Shown piece after piece: positions 57,547 to 64,000 of a stretch of 64,000 nucleotides of DNA (its first letter is position 1; each line of letters opens with the position of its first letter). The stretch lies in NCBI GenBank assembly GCA_035935655.1, contig DASYWW010000011.1, positions 1 through 64,000 on the forward strand. The letters are read 5' to 3'. The notes under the pieces were generated by a model. The model saw only the letters and a list, made by a program, of their open reading frames with translations, was not told the origin of the DNA and searched no databases. Source of the stretch: Candidatus Bathyarchaeia archaeon (GTDB lineage: Archaea; Thermoproteota; Bathyarchaeia; 40CM-2-53-6). Made by a program: the position numbers and the translations under genes.

Positions 57547-57939
57547 ATGAAGAAGGAAGCTGTAAGAACAGGTCCAGCGCCTTTGGGTCTTCCATTCTCA
57601 CCCGCGGTCAAGTTTGGAGAATTATTGTTTGTTTCAGGACAGGGGCCTATTGACAAGAACGGGAAAGTCATTCCGGGAAATATCAGAGCTCAGACGAAGG
57701 CTACACTCGAGAACTTCAAGAGGATAATGGAAGCGGCGGGGTCCGACATGAACCATGTGCTGCAGACGACGGTCTACATCAAGGATCTGGCAGAGTTTTC
57801 TGAGATGAACGAGGTCTACTCCAGTTTTTTCGATGATCCTAAGCCCGCTAGGACGACGGTCCAGGCAGGGGATCTGCTATTCGGGATGAGGGTAGAGGTT
57901 CAGGGCATAGCTTATGTTCCGGATAAACAGAAGACGTAA
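57547..57939 (+). CDS. ridA: RidA/YjgF enamine deaminase
   Basis: 130 aa from ATG 57547. GLPFSPAVKFGELLFVSGQG, QTKATLENFKRIMEAAG and PARTTVQAGDLLFGMRVEVQG (the Arg and Glu contacts) are family signatures. Hydrolyses 2-aminoacrylate/2-iminobutyrate released by threonine dehydratase, which is divergent here. Confidence 0.92.
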   Translation: MKKEAVRTGPAPLGLPFSPAVKFGELLFVSGQGPIDKNGKVIPGNIRAQTKATLENFKRIMEAAGSDMNHVLQTTVYIKDLAEFSEMNEVYSSFFDDPKPARTTVQAGDLLFGMRVEVQGIAYVPDKQKT

Positions 57940-57971
57940 CCATATTCCAAAGTTCTCTGAGGGGTCGCTTA

Positions 57972-58310
57972 CTGAAAGACCGCAAACACCAGTTCCTCTA
58001 TCTTACGACTGAAGGCTGGAAGACCAAGACACCTCATAGAATAGAAATCTGGTATATCCGACATCAAGGACGCTTCTATCTCATCTCACAATACCGAGAC
58101 GAGGCTCACTGGGTACAGAACATCAAGAACCATCCGCGAATCTCATTCGAAGTAGACGGGGACAACTACGTGGGACTTGGGAGAGTCGTGGATCCTGATG
58201 ACGAGGCGGAGCTAGCGAAGCAGGTATCGGAGCTGATGGATGCCAAGTATCAATGGAGCGATGGCCTCATTGTAGAACTCCGACCGGAACCGGGAGTCCT
58301 GCAGAAGTAG
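57972..58310 (+). CDS. Flavin/F420-nitroreductase-fold protein, apparent CTG start
   Basis: A continuous frame reads LKDRKHQFLYLTTEGWKTKT, then HRIEIWYIRHQGRFYLISQY and HWVQNIKNHPRISFEV, ending QWSDGLIVELRPEPGVLQK at TAG 58310. The W-K-T-x-x-P-H-x-I-E-x-W-Y wording is that of the deazaflavin/FMN-dependent nitroreductase (DUF385-like) split-barrel family. No ATG, GTG or TTG precedes the conserved part; CTG 57972 has a GAGGGG ribosome-binding-like stretch 7 nt before it. About 112 aa. It lies 32 nt after ridA. Confidence 0.75.
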   Translation: MKDRKHQFLYLTTEGWKTKTPHRIEIWYIRHQGRFYLISQYRDEAHWVQNIKNHPRISFEVDGDNYVGLGRVVDPDDEAELAKQVSELMDAKYQWSDGLIVELRPEPGVLQK

Positions 58311-58370
58311 CTCTCCACGGCTGCTTCCATCGACAACCACAACCTTGATCGCAACTCGAGTATGGATGCT

Positions 58371-58399
58371 GGTCTGTAAACAGACCGAATCCCCCTTTT
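58371..58399 (+). terminator. Stem-loop with T-run
   Basis: GGTCTGT-AA-ACAGACC (58371-58386) is a perfect 7-bp palindromic stem followed by GAATCCCCCTTTTT. It lies 60 nt past the nitroreductase-fold gene and before the thioredoxin-like gene. Confidence 0.55.
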
Positions 58400-58424
58400 T
58401 CCGTAAAAACAGGAAGACAAAGGT

Positions 58425-58919
58425 TTGTACTTATATCGAGGACCCTCCGAGTTTTCTAGGACGATCGTATTGACGGTTTCAAGCCAGCTTTCAGCTGACA
58501 CAAGTGTAGAACTTGTTGAGTTTCAACACCTGAAGGGTTTGCCGAATAACAATGCAGTCGAAGCGCTTGTGAAAAACCTAGGCGTCGTCTATGTGACATC
58601 GATCACAAGAGATGGCTGTTCGGGTTGCACGGAACAGAAACCACTATATCGGGAACTCGCCCGAAAAATGAGCGCAGATCTCCTCGAAAAGGTCCACTTT
58701 TCGAATGTTCATATTCGGTATGCTGAGGATTATACGGCCGAGTCGTGGGAGAGCAAGAGAGTGTTTCGACACGCTGCGTATCCGACATATTTGATACACG
58801 TGAGATCGAAGGAGGGTGTTCTGGAGGTTTACAGGGCAGTTTATCCGACGATGGAGGAATTAGAGAAGCAGACACGAGAATCGCTGGACCTGGCGAAATT
58901 CTACAGGGACGAAGCTTAG
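58425..58919 (+). CDS. Thioredoxin-fold protein with CSGC
   Basis: 164 aa from TTG 58425. VVYVTSITRDGCSGCTEQKP carries the CxxC redox pair at the start of helix 1; HAAYPTYLIHVRSKEGVLEV supplies the cis-Pro strand. Larger than plain thioredoxin, with an N-terminal extension and acidic C-terminal helix. A disulfide reductase or a thiol partner; no partner gene is obvious. Confidence 0.7.
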   Translation: MYLYRGPSEFSRTIVLTVSSQLSADTSVELVEFQHLKGLPNNNAVEALVKNLGVVYVTSITRDGCSGCTEQKPLYRELARKMSADLLEKVHFSNVHIRYAEDYTAESWESKRVFRHAAYPTYLIHVRSKEGVLEVYRAVYPTMEELEKQTRESLDLAKFYRDEA

Positions 58920-58932
58920 AATCGAGCCCGCT

Positions 58933-59148
58933 CTAGTTCATCCTATCTTCAAGATCATACAGGCCAGCAAGAACCTCTTGCATACCATGGTTATCGAATA
59001 ATCGGAAGAATCCGCCGAGAACAAGGAATAGACCTCCAAGCTGGAGGCTCAGCACGGCTCGCGAGTAACCGAGTGTCCGGGAACCTAGAAGGAGAGACGA
59101 GATCGTCAGGGCGAGGCCGAGGAAGGCGACTATCTTGGTCTTGAGCAT
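58933..59148 (-). CDS. Small two-span membrane protein
   Basis: 71 aa, ATG 59148. Two hydrophobic helices: about 5-24 (IVAFLGLALTISSLLLGS) and 33-50 (VLSLQLGGLFLVLGGFF); polar C-terminus. Convergent with the thioredoxin-fold gene. Unknown. Confidence 0.55.
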   Translation of the reverse strand: MLKTKIVAFLGLALTISSLLLGSRTLGYSRAVLSLQLGGLFLVLGGFFRLFDNHGMQEVLAGLYDLEDRMN

Positions 59149-59295
59149 ATCAACACTACAGCATCAATCACAAGATATGGAATGGAAGATGTAGCTATAA
59201 TACTGACCCGACTTTCTCACGGAACAATAGTAAATGAGATCAAGAAAGGCACTTACGCGTCGTAAGATGCGCTCGCTAGTACCCCCCTTTTTGAC

Positions 59296-59725
59296 GAAAC
59301 GATTTCCTGTCTGGCGCAGATTCCGGGCGAGACAGGCAGGTCAGGGTGTGATCCAGCCTTGGATGGGGGTAACGCGTTTGCTGGCGCTATCCCGGATTTC
59401 ACGAACGATTTAGGATCGAAATCTAGGGAATGGTTCAGAATCGAGATCAGGGCTGAGAATGAACGATTTCGCCCACTGGAATTCTGCTTAACCTCTCTTG
59501 CACCCGCGAGATGTCCTGCTCTTATCCCCCCTCCTGCGTTCTAGACAAAGTTTCCTGTCTGGCATCGATAATGGGCGAATACTAAGATTCAGGCAGGATC
59601 CGGGCTTTGATGAAAAATCGTGACCGGGGACATCTAGCGCTTTTCCTGAACAATTTGGAGCGAGATCTCGATTGGTTATTCCAGATTTGAGATCAGGGCT
59701 GAAAACAGCCGATATCTGGCATAGC
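59296..59725. repeat. Diverged tandem duplication, two units of about 185 nt
   Basis: Unit 1 (about 59296-59485) and unit 2 (about 59541-59725) share, in order, TTTCCTGTCTGGC, GGCGA, CAGGCAGG, ATCCAGCCTTGGATG or ATCCGGGCTTTGATG, a stretch ending GCGCT, and GAGATCAGGGCTGA (identical in both) followed by AACGATTTCGCC or AGCCGATATCTGGC. Neither unit holds a reading frame that is conserved. The 617-nt gap (59149-59765) otherwise shows nothing. It may be a duplicated non-coding element. Confidence 0.6.
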
Positions 59726-59780
59726 CTGCCAGAGAATATGCTCTAGTCTTAAACCGCCAAGACTCTTGGCATACCTTAGC

Positions 59781-60158
59781 ATGTCGAAAGCCACGCTGAC
59801 AGTCGAACTGAAAGAACTGCATGACCGGGCAAGCGAAGCAGCCCAGTTCCTAAAATCAAAGGTAGAGGGAAAAATGAAAACCAAGGGGACACAACTACAG
59901 ATCGAAGGCGCAAGAACCAAAGAAGTCAAACTACTCCTCCACAAGTTCCTCCACCATCAGGGCTTGAACCACTACAGAGTCCTGAGCCAGAGCGGAATCC
60001 TAGAAGTTACGCCACCAGAGAAACATGTAGCGCGTGAACCGGAACGCGTAGGATCCCCTCCGACTGCACCCCAAACGACCCCGTATTATTTCCCGCAGAC
60101 ACCGGTTCTAACAGCGGAGAAAAAGAAGAAGACCAAGCCCAGACATAAGCACGTGTAG
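59781..60158 (+). CDS. Conserved-looking basic protein
   Basis: 125 aa from ATG 59781 (MSKATLTVELKELHDRA). An N-terminal alpha/beta module of about 75 residues (LQIEGARTKEVKLLLHKFLH, then LNHYRVLSQSGILEVTPP) is followed by a Pro-rich linker and a KKKKTKPRHKHV tail. The module could be a small RNA- or ribosome-binding domain. Family not recognised. It begins 55 nt after the tandem repeat. Confidence 0.6.
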   Translation: MSKATLTVELKELHDRASEAAQFLKSKVEGKMKTKGTQLQIEGARTKEVKLLLHKFLHHQGLNHYRVLSQSGILEVTPPEKHVAREPERVGSPPTAPQTTPYYFPQTPVLTAEKKKKTKPRHKHV

Positions 60159-60168
60159 AGCTTGAGTG

Positions 60169-60570
60169 TCAATTGCCTTTAGAGGGCTCGCCTGGTTTCA
60201 AAGGCCCCACAATCTCAACCACGTATCCTTCAGGGTCCTTGAAGCCCGCCGACCTAGTGCCCCAAGGACGGTTAGCTGGAGGATCTTCGAATTTCACGCC
60301 TCTTGACCTGAGAGACGAATAGACCTCATCGACATCGTTAACATCTAAATGTATTTCTGCCGTCGAACGGGAGAGCGGTGGGGCCCTGGTGAGTCTATGA
60401 AACGCAAGCCTAGATCCTTTGGTGTCGAACATTACGAAGTTATCGTTCTCCTGAGCGATGGGTAGACCGAGGGTTTCTTTGTAGAGCGCCTTGACCTCAT
60501 CGAAATGAACCGTCCAAAGGGTCACGTAGGATAGTTTGCTCAGCCTCATCGTCGAATCCCGAAAGAGCAT
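60169..60570 (-). CDS. VOC/glyoxalase-like protein
   Basis: 133 aa, two beta-alpha-beta-beta-beta repeats. Seen: SYVTLWTVHFDEVKALYKET, AEIHLDVNDVDEVYSSLRSR, RPWGTRSAGFKDPEGYVVEI with the terminal Glu metal ligand; the first position (His) appears as TLWTVH. Reaction unknown. Confidence 0.75.
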   Translation of the reverse strand: MLFRDSTMRLSKLSYVTLWTVHFDEVKALYKETLGLPIAQENDNFVMFDTKGSRLAFHRLTRAPPLSRSTAEIHLDVNDVDEVYSSLRSRGVKFEDPPANRPWGTRSAGFKDPEGYVVEIVGPLKPGEPSKGN

Positions 60571-60797
60571 GTGAGATCGCCACTATTAGCCTATTCTGGA
60601 TCAACGAGTTCTGCATTGGCCCCCTTTGGGACTGCTGTGAACTGAATGGCAATCCTCTCCTCCGCTAGTCGACGTTTCTTCTCAGGGAGTCAGTATTCCC
60701 TCGCAATATGGAGAGTTGAGTGAAGAGTAAAGGGTTGCGAACATGACTCTATTAGGAGCGGTGCCACTGGTGGGTGGCATTAATTTTGACAAAGTTC

Positions 60798-60965
60798 ATG
60801 ATGTCGCTTCGTGATGAAAACTTTCGCGTCCTAACGGGTGCCGCAATCGATCGCGGAATTTCCGTGCAAGAGCTTCTCCGAGCCGTCATAATTCCAGACT
60901 GGGTAAGGGAAACTCCCCGAGGCATAGTTGCCAATGCATTACCTTCTTTCAGAGCAGGTCGCTGA
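60798..60965 (+). CDS. Small helical protein, possible RHH regulator
   Basis: 55 aa from ATG 60798 (GTG 60774 possible). MSLRDENFRVLTGAAIDRG followed by ISVQELLRAVIIPDWVRE recalls a short ribbon-helix-helix, but the first strand is weak. Preceded by a small hairpin TGCCAC...GTGGCA (about 60761-60779). Otherwise 60571-60797 shows nothing. Confidence 0.4.
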   Translation: MMSLRDENFRVLTGAAIDRGISVQELLRAVIIPDWVRETPRGIVANALPSFRAGR

Positions 60966-61100
60966 CAGACAAACCATCGCAACCGTCTACCCAGTCCCTG
61001 AACTACTGAAATCGTCTTACAACTTCTATCGCTCTAAGCGCATCGCTTGCTACTCCTCGTAAGTCTTAAAACAGCGTTACCATAGCGCGTTGACATTAGT

Positions 61101-61160
61101 AGGCGCGTGAGTGGGGCCTTCCACCCGTTGCGCCATACAAACCCCGGAGTAGGGAGGCAA
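61101..61160 (+). promoter_or_regulatory. Structured leader of the queT-like gene, riboswitch candidate
   Basis: GGCGC (61102-61106) pairs with GCGCC (61130-61134); inside, GTGG (61111-61114) can pair with CCAC (61121-61124), and the loop GGGG could instead pair with CCCC at 61142-61145, just before the ribosome-binding site GGGAGG. That competing, pseudoknot-like pairing next to the start codon is how small preQ1 riboswitches work. Structure by eye only. Confidence 0.35.
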
Positions 61161-61757
61161 ATGAGAAGAGAAACCAAAGACAAGATTACAGTTCCCCGTT
61201 CTAGAAATCTCGCGCTAGCAGCCGTATTTGGAGCACTCTACGCAGCACTCGTCATCGGATTCGCTCCGATCAGCAATCTACCAATACAGGTGAGAGTAGC
61301 AGACGCTTTGATCCCTCTTGCCATCCTGTTCGGGTGGCCCTTGATCCTCGGACTAGGAATTGGAACCGTGGTCGGTAATTTCGTTTCCGATTCGATAACC
61401 GGATTCCCATCGGCCTCGATCGGACTGGATATTGTTGGCGGAAGTCTTGTCAACCTTCTCGCCGGATTCCTAGCTTGGAAGATTGGCCAACGAAGTTGGA
61501 ATATCAGGAACATGAACGCAAGCTGGTTCATCGCCACCCTCGTCGAAACTGCACTAATTTCGGTCGTTGTTGGAGGCTACCTCAGTATCGTCTTCCCTCA
61601 ACTACTAGCCCTATCAATCCTAGGGGTTCTCGCTGGAGAGGTTGTGGCGATAAACATCGGTGGCTTTGTACTCCTCAACATCATTGGAAGACCAAGAAGC
61701 CTAGACCTCCTCAGATCGTGGGGGCTGCAAATCTATGGAACTAATCGAGACAAATAA
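61161..61757 (+). CDS. QueT-type ECF transporter S component
   Basis: 198 aa from ATG 61161, behind GTAGGGAGG. About six spans. APISNLPIQVRVADALIPLA, GLGIGTVVGNFVSDSITG and SIGLDIVGGSLVNLLAGF are the QueT family pattern. These proteins take up queuosine/archaeosine precursors or related compounds with an ECF module, whose ATPases are not in the window. Confidence 0.8.
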   Translation: MRRETKDKITVPRSRNLALAAVFGALYAALVIGFAPISNLPIQVRVADALIPLAILFGWPLILGLGIGTVVGNFVSDSITGFPSASIGLDIVGGSLVNLLAGFLAWKIGQRSWNIRNMNASWFIATLVETALISVVVGGYLSIVFPQLLALSILGVLAGEVVAINIGGFVLLNIIGRPRSLDLLRSWGLQIYGTNRDK

Positions 61758-61761
61758 ATCG

Positions 61762-62844
61762 TCAGGCGAGTCTGACCTGCTTACCCTCAGCTGGCTTTAG
61801 GTCAGATAGTCTGACACCAACTAGCCTCATTTTCCGTCGGTCTTTCTCAAACTCTCTGAATAGCAACGTTACATATTCCCGGATGACTCCCAAGTCATCT
61901 ACATATCCGGTATGAGTTTTTTCTCGGGTGAATGTTACGAACCCTTCAAACCGTACCTTGATCCCAACTGTGCGATACCATAGAGCTTCAGCCAAAAGCC
62001 TGTCGTGAACCTCGTGACTCAGAGACTCTAACGCGTCCCGGACCATCGTCTTGTTCTGAATGTCTCTTTCGAATGTCTGCTCAACACTGATCGATTTCCT
62101 GAGCCCTCTCTCTTCCACGGGTGTCTCTTCGATCCCATTGGCTATAGCCCAGAGCCAGACTCCTCCCTTTCCAAACCAGTCCGTGAGCTTCTTCGCTTCT
62201 ACCTTGCGCAACTGACCGATTGTCTCGATTCCCTGGTTTTGGAGAAATTCGGTTGTCTTTTTGCCTACTCCACTGATCTTATTGACTGGTAAGTGTTCGA
62301 GAAACTTATCGACCTCCTCTGGCTGAACAAGGGTGAGCCCGTCCGGCTTCCGCATATCCGAAGCCATCTTTGAGATCGATTTGCTTGGCGAGATCCCGAC
62401 GCTGACCGTGAGGCCTTCTCGCTCTTTCAAGGCCTCTTTCAGGTTGGACGCTAGAACCTTTGCATCATCATACGTTTTAGATCTCTTGCTAACGTCCATG
62501 AATGCTTCGTCAATGCTTGTCTGCTCGAAAATATCGGCAAAGCCACGCATTATATCCATCACTCTCTCCGAGGTCTCACCGTAGAGCTTGAAGTCAGGCG
62601 GAACATAGATTCCCTGAGGACATAGCTTCCAGGCCATGCTGATCGGCATCCCGGATCGAACACCAAACTTCCGTGCCTCATAGGAACAGGACGTAACGAC
62701 TCCCCGACCCTTGCCATTCTTCGGGTCAGCACCGACGATCAATGGCTTGCCTTTCAATGAAGGGTCTCGATGGATCTCGCAAGATGGATAGAAAGCGTCC
62801 AGGTCACAGTGAAGAATTATTCTCGACCGCGAGCTTGACGACAT
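61762..62844 (-). CDS. dinB: DNA polymerase IV (Y family)
   Basis: 360 aa. HCDLDAFYPSCEIHRDPSL (metal Asp), VTSCSYEARKFGVRSGMP, FEQTSIDEAFMDVS (catalytic Asp-Glu), VGISPSKSISKMASDMRKP, and the HhH region KISGVGKKTTEFLQNQG. Translesion polymerase. Convergent with queT. The PCNA-binding C-terminal peptide is not obvious. Confidence 0.93.
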   Translation of the reverse strand: MSSSSRSRIILHCDLDAFYPSCEIHRDPSLKGKPLIVGADPKNGKGRGVVTSCSYEARKFGVRSGMPISMAWKLCPQGIYVPPDFKLYGETSERVMDIMRGFADIFEQTSIDEAFMDVSKRSKTYDDAKVLASNLKEALKEREGLTVSVGISPSKSISKMASDMRKPDGLTLVQPEEVDKFLEHLPVNKISGVGKKTTEFLQNQGIETIGQLRKVEAKKLTDWFGKGGVWLWAIANGIEETPVEERGLRKSISVEQTFERDIQNKTMVRDALESLSHEVHDRLLAEALWYRTVGIKVRFEGFVTFTREKTHTGYVDDLGVIREYVTLLFREFEKDRRKMRLVGVRLSDLKPAEGKQVRLA

Positions 62845-62847
62845 TTT

Positions 62848-63282
62848 CTAGGGTTCGTAGTTGTAGGCAAAACCTGTGTATCTTGTTTGAGCCAATGAGC
62901 CAGACTTCGGATCTACTTTGAGTCCAAAGTCTTCGAGGAACTTTGCTCCCAATACGGGAAGGGCCCCCTCGTAGGTGGCGGCTAGAGTTACGTTCTCTCT
63001 GTCGTAAGCAGCGACTACGACTGAATAGATCGAGGCGTCAACGGTGCTTCCGTCGTCCAGCTCCAACCTTGCCATCAGGGTCTCTAAGGAAGCGCCCACC
63101 TGAAACAAGATCTCAGAGGGGAGAGTTGTGAAGAAGAGTGATGGATCAATTGATACTCGGGAAATATACTTCTGCGCTTTCTCGCCCTTGACCGAAACTC
63201 TCGTCAAAGCAGGGGACATAATCCCAACCGTAAGATAGTAACGAGTTCCTTCCAGATAAGCTTCAGAGCATGTCGTGGCCAC
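62848..63282 (-). CDS. Clan AA aspartic-protease-like protein
   Basis: 144 aa. The pattern of a single retropepsin-like domain is seen: SRVSIDPSLFFTTLPSEIL, ELDDGSTVDASIYSVVV and GALPVLGAKFLEDFGLKVDP. In active members the first motif is D-T/S-G; here it is IDPS, so the catalytic triad is altered and protease activity is doubtful. It is 3 nt from dinB and probably co-transcribed. Confidence 0.6.
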   Translation of the reverse strand: MATTCSEAYLEGTRYYLTVGIMSPALTRVSVKGEKAQKYISRVSIDPSLFFTTLPSEILFQVGASLETLMARLELDDGSTVDASIYSVVVAAYDRENVTLAATYEGALPVLGAKFLEDFGLKVDPKSGSLAQTRYTGFAYNYEP

Positions 63283-63338
63283 AAGGACAAGTCAGTCTTC
63301 GACATTCTCCACTCTGCCTATCCGGGATTGGGACGAGG

Positions 63339-63812
63339 TTATCTCACGATCGTTGTGCCAACATAAGCGTAGGTTTCGGGCATTCCCATTTCTTGCAACG
63401 TCGAGTAACGACAATACCCGTCGACAAGGAGATTTCCTTCCCGTAACAGAACGATAGGCCAGATAACTGCTCCACGTGTCTCCAACGCCGTACGCAGCTC
63501 CAAACGACGCTCCGTCAGACGGTCCGCAAACGTTCGACCAGTCTTGACGTCCGAGGATCTCAAGATCAGAGGATTAAGCGTTACATCCCCGATGTTGACA
63601 ACCTCCAGTCTCCACTTCCGTTTTGGCAGCGAGTTAAGCAAGGCGTCGTCTCTTGGGTCACGCCCCATGCTCTTTTGATCCGCCTCTAGTTCTCTCCGTA
63701 CCTCCGTGTTGATGAAATCATGAATATCATCAGAATCCTCAAACACTCGATATTCGATGCTGCGAAGCCGACGCACAGTCGTCAAGTTCTCCGCCGCTGG
63801 ACGGACTATCAT
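63339..63812 (-). CDS. ParB-like domain protein
   Basis: 157 aa. C-terminal half has the ParB/sulfiredoxin-like core: LEVVNIGDVTLNPLIL and IWPIVLLREGNLLVDGYCRYSTLQEMG (GxxR, here GYCR). The N-terminal half is basic and helical. Archaeal members act in DNA metabolism or as nucleases. No ParA partner is in the window. Confidence 0.6.
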   Translation of the reverse strand: MIVRPAAENLTTVRRLRSIEYRVFEDSDDIHDFINTEVRRELEADQKSMGRDPRDDALLNSLPKRKWRLEVVNIGDVTLNPLILRSSDVKTGRTFADRLTERRLELRTALETRGAVIWPIVLLREGNLLVDGYCRYSTLQEMGMPETYAYVGTTIVR

Positions 63813-64000
63813 GATGTCGAAGTGCCTCCGACCCTGGTGCGGTCAGTCATAGCCCGTCCTACCTCAAACTACTCGCGTCCAGCTCTTAAAACTCGCCCCT
63901 TAGCCAGCCTGCGTGATCTCCTAGTTTGGAAAACAGTTTCAGTTGTCTCAACGAGAAATTGACCATTAACCTATTACATTAGGCAGAGTCGAAGGTCCTC

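Noticed and set aside
59208-59265. 27-aa frame MEDVAIILTRLSHG
   Set aside because: Protein-like but too short, with no ribosome-binding site, neighbour or repeat copy to support it.
1-64000. CRISPR arrays, rRNA genes, transposase genes
   Set aside because: None seen: no regularly spaced repeats, no 16S/23S/5S landmarks and no transposase motifs in any frame.

Overview
The window is archaeal. Information-processing genes are of the archaeal/eukaryotic type (aEF1A, RpoD, RpoN, uS10, uS2, uS9, uL13, uS4, uS13, uL15, eL14, eL34, Cbf5, SecY, archaeal adenylate kinase). Lipid genes are archaeal (UbiA-type ether-lipid transferase, mevalonate pathway), tRNA genes carry introns, TATA-like boxes sit about 40-60 nt before ribosomal genes, and leaderless-style TTG/GTG starts are common. 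The gene set suggests an aerobic TACK archaeon; eL14 plus eL34 and a cbf5 intron speak against a typical euryarchaeon. I cannot fix the lineage (Thaumarchaeota/Nitrososphaeria-like or a neighbouring TACK group) by eye. There is no rRNA operon, no CRISPR array and no intact insertion sequence.

Layout. 1-9000 is an accessory region: a partial membrane protein, several tiny zinc-finger proteins, a serine protease/peptidase pair, a broken type III restriction gene, an HNH nuclease and a tyrosine integrase. 9973-12400 holds an aldo/keto reductase, a DUF309 protein and membrane proteins. 12422-17776 (minus) is a compact tyrosine-catabolic operon: HPPD, FAH-like hydrolase, homogentisate dioxygenase, Fe-type alcohol dehydrogenase, proline dehydrogenase. 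17861-25194 carries a haloalkane-dehalogenase-like hydrolase, an LsrF/DeoC-type aldolase, an AlaX editing protein, a nitroreductase, an ABC-2 exporter and a nucleotidyltransferase-like protein. 20667-33987 includes three related cupredoxins, two Vgb-like beta-propeller membrane proteins, a two-HTH regulator, and a metal-transport set (ZIP, NikR-like regulator, NicO-like permease with a palindromic operator).

33994-46870 is mostly core: uS10, aEF1A, glutamate dehydrogenase, a ferritin-like protein, the lipid/isoprenoid block (DGGGP synthase, class II HMG-CoA reductase, type I IDI, mevalonate kinase, MEMO) and the uS2-RpoN-uS9-uL13-RpoD and uS4-uS13 operons. uS11 and eL18, usually in this order in archaea, are not here. 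47223-50226 has speD, eL14, an intron-split cbf5 and an AN1-finger/site-2-protease fusion. 50360-51554 contains tRNAs and a rod-like hairpin. 51744-55700 is the uL15-secY-adkA-DUF106-eL34-cmk operon. The last 8 kb has a VIT-like transporter, threonine dehydratase/RidA, a diverged tandem repeat, a QueT-type transporter, DNA polymerase IV, an aspartic-protease-like protein and a ParB-like protein.

Two features stand out. First, there are archaeal splicing signals: a 23-nt intron interrupts the catalytic motif of cbf5, and tRNA introns occur at a non-canonical (D-arm) position. Second, four convincing genes (rps9, secY, the VIT-like gene and a nitroreductase-fold gene) have no in-frame ATG, GTG or TTG at the place where their conserved N-termini begin; three of them have a well placed CTG.
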